Below are positions 58,940 to 64,000 of a stretch of 64,000 nucleotides of DNA, piece after piece. Position 1 is the first letter of the stretch, and each line of letters starts with the position of its first letter. Source of the DNA: Tipula vernalis (lineage: Eukaryota > Arthropoda > Insecta > Diptera > Tipulidae); assembly GCA_958295665.1 (NCBI GenBank), contig OY282560.1, positions 257,991,368-258,055,367 on the forward strand, read 5' to 3'. Below the pieces are notes generated by a model. It did not search any database. It was not told where the DNA came from and saw nothing but the letters and a program-made list of their open reading frames with translations. The position numbers and the translations under genes are program-made.

Positions 58940-59895
58940 TTTATATTTGAGTTATTTAATATGTATTAATCACTCATATGTGTTCTTAATTATTTGAAAT
59001 TATTGTGAAATGGGTGGGATTTAAACGGAATTTTGGAATTAGCTAATTAAATTATAAATCTGGAAATTAAACTTATATGGTTTCAGGTATTAGACCATTT
59101 TAAATTCTAATTTTAGAATTTTAAAAAAATTAAGTAATTACATTAAATTTTTGTGTTGGAATTTAGTTGATAATTAGGAAGGAATTCGATGCATTGAAAT
59201 TTTCAGATGAGAAACCGGGCACGGCTTCAGTGTTTATCTATTATTGTTCATTATTTAATTATTTGTTCTGGGAGTTTTAGAGCGGAGTAACCGGGCGCGG
59301 CTTTTTATTTAATTTTATTTCATTATTGTTATTGCCGATTTGTTAAATTCAATTTAGTATGGAAACGTTGAACTATTAGTATGTAATATATTCAGATTAA
59401 TTTAAACTATTTTGCAGAGCTATTTGTTTAATTTCTGGAGTCAATAGCTAGTTAAGCTAAAGAATTGGAAATTAAATTTTATGGGGTTTCAGATTTTTGG
59501 TTTTTGATTTGGGAATTTTAGTTTAAAAAAAGATATTTAGTATTTAAAATTCATAATTTGGAATTAAAATTTTTATGCATCTTAAATTTCAGGTTATTTA
59601 GCTAGTGTTTAATTTGCTGTCCTTCAATTTAGATGCTGAATTGAATTTATTTTATTTAAGGGTGTTAAGGGCTCATTTTAAATAAAGAATTAATAGTGAA
59701 GTAAATTAGGTTTTGGGTTTAACTGAATTTAATGGAATTAAATTAATTTTTATTAAAATCAAATTGAATTAAATTTAGTGAAATTTTTTTTTCCGTGTAA
59801 TCGCATCATTAATGTCATAAAGTTAGTGTTGATGTTTGGTATTGGTATTGATGTGGATTTGGTGTTAATGCTCATACTGGTATTAATGTTAATGT
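58940..59895. other. AT-rich DNA, no gene recognised
   Basis: Dominated by AATTTTAAATT-type sequence. No boundaries are evident. Confidence 0.45.
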
Positions 59896-59899
59896 TAGG

Positions 59900-62800
59900 T
59901 TGTGGTATTAGTATAGTCTAGAAAACACCTGAGAAACTCGACCAAGATGACACTAGCTGAGGTGACAGCACGATGAGCGGGATTTAGTTATTGTCAAACT
60001 ATTAATGTTAATTTGTTCGTAGTCATAAAGATTAATCTATAATTTGTTTCAGAGAATTAAATTTATACTTAATAAATTTTAGAATAGTTATCTTATTATA
60101 AAGGATTAATACATATGTTAAATTTAGGAAATTCTTGAAGAACCCGAAACAACTTTACAGGAATTTGAGCAGTAGATGAACTTTAAATTGTGTTGAAAAT
60201 ATATTACTAACAAATTTACTAACTATCAACTACTTAGGTGTCTGGAACCGGGTTGATTCTTTGTTGCTAACCTACCTTTCCTTTCCTTCGGTTTTGTTAT
60301 GTGTAAAGGGGGTATGGATGGCCCGGCGTCATTCGGGAGTCTTGCTTAGGCTTGGCCGTACACCCTGATTAATCAATCAATCAATCTTGCTCGATCAAAT
60401 TTTGTATTTTATTTTATGTGTATACGACACAAATATATTCTTTACATACAATGTTGTGATTTCTGCCATGACAGCGTCGCGATAGTAATATAAAAATTTA
60501 TGAATATTTTGTATTGTAACAAGTACATACATAAATTGTAAATTTTTATGGTAGAATCACATATTTTATCCTAATAATTCAATAATTATCGAAATTTGTA
60601 CTCTGTTCCGCCATTTTCATCTGAATTATTTCGTAAATATTATATAGTTTCTGCGCCCACTTTTTTTAATCGATTGCCGCTTGCAAATTTTTGCGTTTGG
60701 TCAAAGACTGGATACTAGAAACTAAAGATGTGGGGTTTATGTTTGCTAAATAATTTTTGTTTTGTATAATTTTCTTTTTCTTTTAATGTACTGTGGTTTT
60801 TAATCTTTTGTCTTTATTATATTTTTTTTGGTAAATTTAATTTTTAACACTTGGGTTAATCGTAACTGTCGTTTTGACAAAGATTATCCAATCTTCTTAA
60901 CCACACTTTTTTTTTTTTTTTTGTATGAGTTTATAAAAAAAAATTAAAATAATTGTATATTTGAATGGTTGAGAGAAATAAATAAATAATTAAATTAAAT
61001 GTCTTGGGTGTATGTAACCCATACAAAATTAAAGCTGCTTTATTTTATGTTTGGTATTATGCGGGATGTAACTTGTAGTCCAAATAGATTATTATTTGAA
61101 ACTTGGTAAATTTGGTAATTATGTAAATTGTTATACTTTCAATTTCCATGCCTAAATTATTTTATTTTTTAGGGGCCGATTCTAATTAATAATTGATTGT
61201 GAAGTGAATCTGGGTTTTAGTGAATAGGAAGAAATCAGTTAGTTATTGAAGAGTATTTTGTAATAAAATAATAGAAATATTTGTTTTAGCTTAGAAACAT
61301 CTGGAATACCTGACTGGATTTTCGGGAATATCAAGCATTCAACAAAGCGTGTTTATGAAAAATCGTGGTCTTGTTCAATCTAATTTATCATATATTGCTG
61401 ACAAAAAGATTTAATGAAATTTAAATAAAAGGTGTAATCTAAGTGGAAATCAGATGCCATGATTTTAATTATAAAATTTAAATTCTGTTGTATTTAGTAA
61501 TAATAGGTGATTCGTTTTTTTTTAGTTTTTGAGTTTTTCCAGACATTCCCGAGAAAATGGATTCTGCTTTCAGGAATTTCAAATAGCCAATGGATAAGGA
61601 TTTTAGAAATTATGATATCTTCATTTTTTTGTATTCTTAATCTTATACATATTATAAGCAGTTGAGCTCGAACTTCATTCTTTAGGAACTTACTAACTAA
61701 CATCTTATCATTTGATTTTGGTTACGGGTAACATTAATGTTAACGCTTTACGGGACAGCGCCCATCATAGGGCGAACTTTATAATATTAGTGCAGTTGGG
61801 AGGCGAGTTGACGAGAAAAATGAGACGGAACAATTACCACAACAATGTCTGCATGGGAATATCATGATGATGGAATGAAATCTCGCCACCTATCTCACCG
61901 TCAGTGGAAAAATAGTGTCAAAAAAAAGAGTGTAATTTTGAGTAAAATAATAATAATTAATTAAGTTTCTACAGCTTTTCAGAAGTACAGCTCTAACAGA
62001 GGGACGCTCTACAGATTGTGTTCAGTCTTCTGCTTCATCAATTTGCTTTCCATGAACAAGAAGCAGCAAACAATCCTGTAGTCTATATACCATATGTATT
62101 ACTAACAAATATACTAGATATCGACTGCTAGTTGGTGGTTTAGTTTTGAAACACCTGGAAAACCTGAATGGATTTCCAGAAACATCAAACATCCAATGAC
62201 GCATAGTTTACAAATTGTGTTGTTGTCTTGAGCTAACTATATTACTGACAAGAAGATTTAATGAAACTAAAGAAAAAAAAATGGAATCTAGGTTTTAATG
62301 GGATACCGTGATTTTGATTTATATAAACTAAATCCTGCTAATTAAGTAGAAAATGTTTAGTAATAATGGGTTAATTTTGATTGCATAGATTACTGAGAAT
62401 TTTGATTCAGCTCCCAGAAATTTTAAATATCCAATGGATGTGTAGTTATGAATTGTATTGTCTTGATTTTTTGACTCTTAATTTATAAGCTCGTCAGTTT
62501 GGACTTCATACTTTAGGAATCAATTAGCGTCTTATTATTTTAATTTTGGCTACGGTAACATTAATGGTAAAGTGTTACAGGACAGCGTCCATCACGGGCC
62601 AAATTTGCATGTAATGGTCGTTTCAGCTGAATTATAGTTCTAAGTTACGACAGTGAGCAGTTTGGCGGAAACTATGTGAATGGGTAATCGATACTAATTT
62701 TATTTATTGGTTTTTGAGAGTTTTAAATAATTTTTTAATAGTTTTTTATTTGTTTTTTTTTGTTTTGTTTGAAGTAGTATTTAATTTGTTGAAATTTGTT

Positions 62801-63350
62801 GAAATTTATTTATTTACTTTAATTTTGGGACACCCTACTACTTATTTATAATAAGGTGTCCTCATTTATAATAAGGCTCCAACTTTGTTTAATTAGCCTC
62901 AATCCTCTAGTTCTAAATTTCCATATTACAGGGACAAACTTGATCACTTGAAGGGGTCATTCAAGTAAATTGGAATAGCTATTTAGGCATAAATAGAACG
63001 AGGACGAAATACATCGACAAGCTACGACGGTACAAAAATTGGATACTTACCAAGGTATTTATATTTAGATCAATATAAGAACAAAGGTGTTCAGAGTATT
63101 TGATGGGGTTTATTTTAAGCGTACTGGTAAATAATTTAATGTGTTTCAGATTCTAATGTAGTTCCAGAATTAATCATTCTTAAAGCGATTAAATAATTCT
63201 GATTTTAGAAATAAAGTTATAGCCTAATTCAACTCTCCAGGAACAACAAGCAATTAAAAAGAAAAAAATATCATGTAGTCTAGAAATTGTTTTATCTTGT
63301 GCTAATTTATTTAATATATTATTACTAACAAATTTACTATCAACTACTTC
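59900..63350. repeat. Diverged long-period (about 830 bp) repeat region
   Basis: Ordered landmarks recur: AACACCTGAGAAACTCGAC, AACATCTGGAATACCTGACT and AACACCTGGAAAACCTGAAT (59925, 61288, 62150); GGGTAACATTAATGTTAACG with GGACAGCGCCCATCA and GGTAACATTAATGGTAAAG with GGACAGCGTCCATCA (61726, 62558); and TATTACTAACAAAT(T/A)TACTA (60202, 62097, 63320). Units are heavily decayed. A (ATCA)n run ending a GC-richer patch at 60300-60385 may be a retroelement tail. Confidence 0.65.
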
Positions 63351-64000
63351 CCATTGCGAATTAATTATTACATTGACGAATGAATGTTCAGTATGAATGA
63401 ATGTACGTGTTCAGTAAACACACTGGCGAATATCGAATGTGCGGTACTGGCTTAAACGTGATGCCGAATAGTAAATGTTTAGTTTTTGGTAAATACCCTA
63501 ATGTATGGACGTAGTGGTTAGGGTAAATGCCCGCTATTTGCCAGGCTCCAACTTACCCACCAATTATCGGTAAATTCCTACCCATAAAACTAGAGTTAGT
63601 CGTGATTATTTTTGTATACATTTATAGTGATATCTAATATTGTACAGCACAAAAAAACGACAATAATACAAATTAACATTAAAATGAAAATGTGAATATA
63701 AAACAAGTTTTAAGGTTGTGGCTTTCGCGGAGCCAATGTGAAGCGACTTTGGGGAGCTCGGCATTTTAGTATAAATTATGTGAAAGCGGGAATCCTGTAA
63801 GGGGTTTGGGCCATCGTATACATAATCTTATACTTTGAATTTTAACTACCTTGAATTATGAAATAAAATAATCTTAAAAACACTGCTATATTTATTAAAC
63901 TTACTATGACTCTATTATTATTTTATTAAACTAGGGACTATTGAAATAATGTTATGAGTAACTTTTATTTACAAATGAAATCTTAATTTTCGCCTTATAC
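63351..64000. other. AT-rich DNA to the window edge
   Basis: No gene or repeat boundary was recognised. Confidence 0.45.

Overview
This is 64 kb of strongly AT-rich, repeat-dominated eukaryotic DNA. It holds one complete protein-coding host gene, a ten-exon, plus-strand orthologue of the insect phototransduction channel gene trp (44412-48845). The match to Drosophila TRP is close: ankyrin repeats, six membrane segments, the pore aspartate, an EWKFAR TRP box and a C-terminal W-L ending. Introns are mostly 57-255 bp. Together these point to an insect, most likely a dipteran. The species cannot be fixed from the sequence. Everything else recognisable is mobile or repetitive DNA.

Layout. 0.3-2.6 kb: a diverged tandem satellite of about 108 bp. 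5-15 kb: an internally deleted mariner, several terminal-inverted-repeat (TIR) elements, one copy (A) of an interspersed family with a double palindromic insertion, and a non-LTR retrotransposon remnant. 16.0-18.3 kb: an apparently complete Tigger/pogo-type DNA transposon with an intact 514-residue transposase on the minus strand. 18.8-26.3 kb: THAP-domain scraps, MITEs, a large octamer array, a frameshifted second Tigger-like transposase and a tRNA-like SINE head. 26.6-31 kb: satellite monomers in reverse orientation, a TAA-flanked MITE, and an 801-bp tandem duplication ending beside a tRNA-Trp-type primer-binding site. 31.8-38.6 kb: a second octamer array, a PIF/Harbinger-like remnant, a TAA-flanked MITE, and an almost perfect 640-bp inverted repeat around a 957-bp spacer. 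38.6-44.4 kb: nothing recognisable. 44.4-48.9 kb: trp. 49.6-50.7 kb: a 33-bp minisatellite. 52-54 kb: a composite TIR element with internal direct repeats. 56.6 kb: a palindromic MITE. 58-59 kb: two more copies of the octamer-bearing family. 59.9-63.4 kb: a very diverged long-period repeat.

The genes do not form a pathway. trp is an isolated host locus in transposon-rich DNA. The most informative features are comparative: several insertions can be proved against empty copies of the same repeat inside this window, and both Tigger-like transposases end in PCNA-interaction-type (PIP-box) motifs. Repeat boundaries were read by eye and are approximate unless target-site duplications are given. No new defence or regulatory system was identified.
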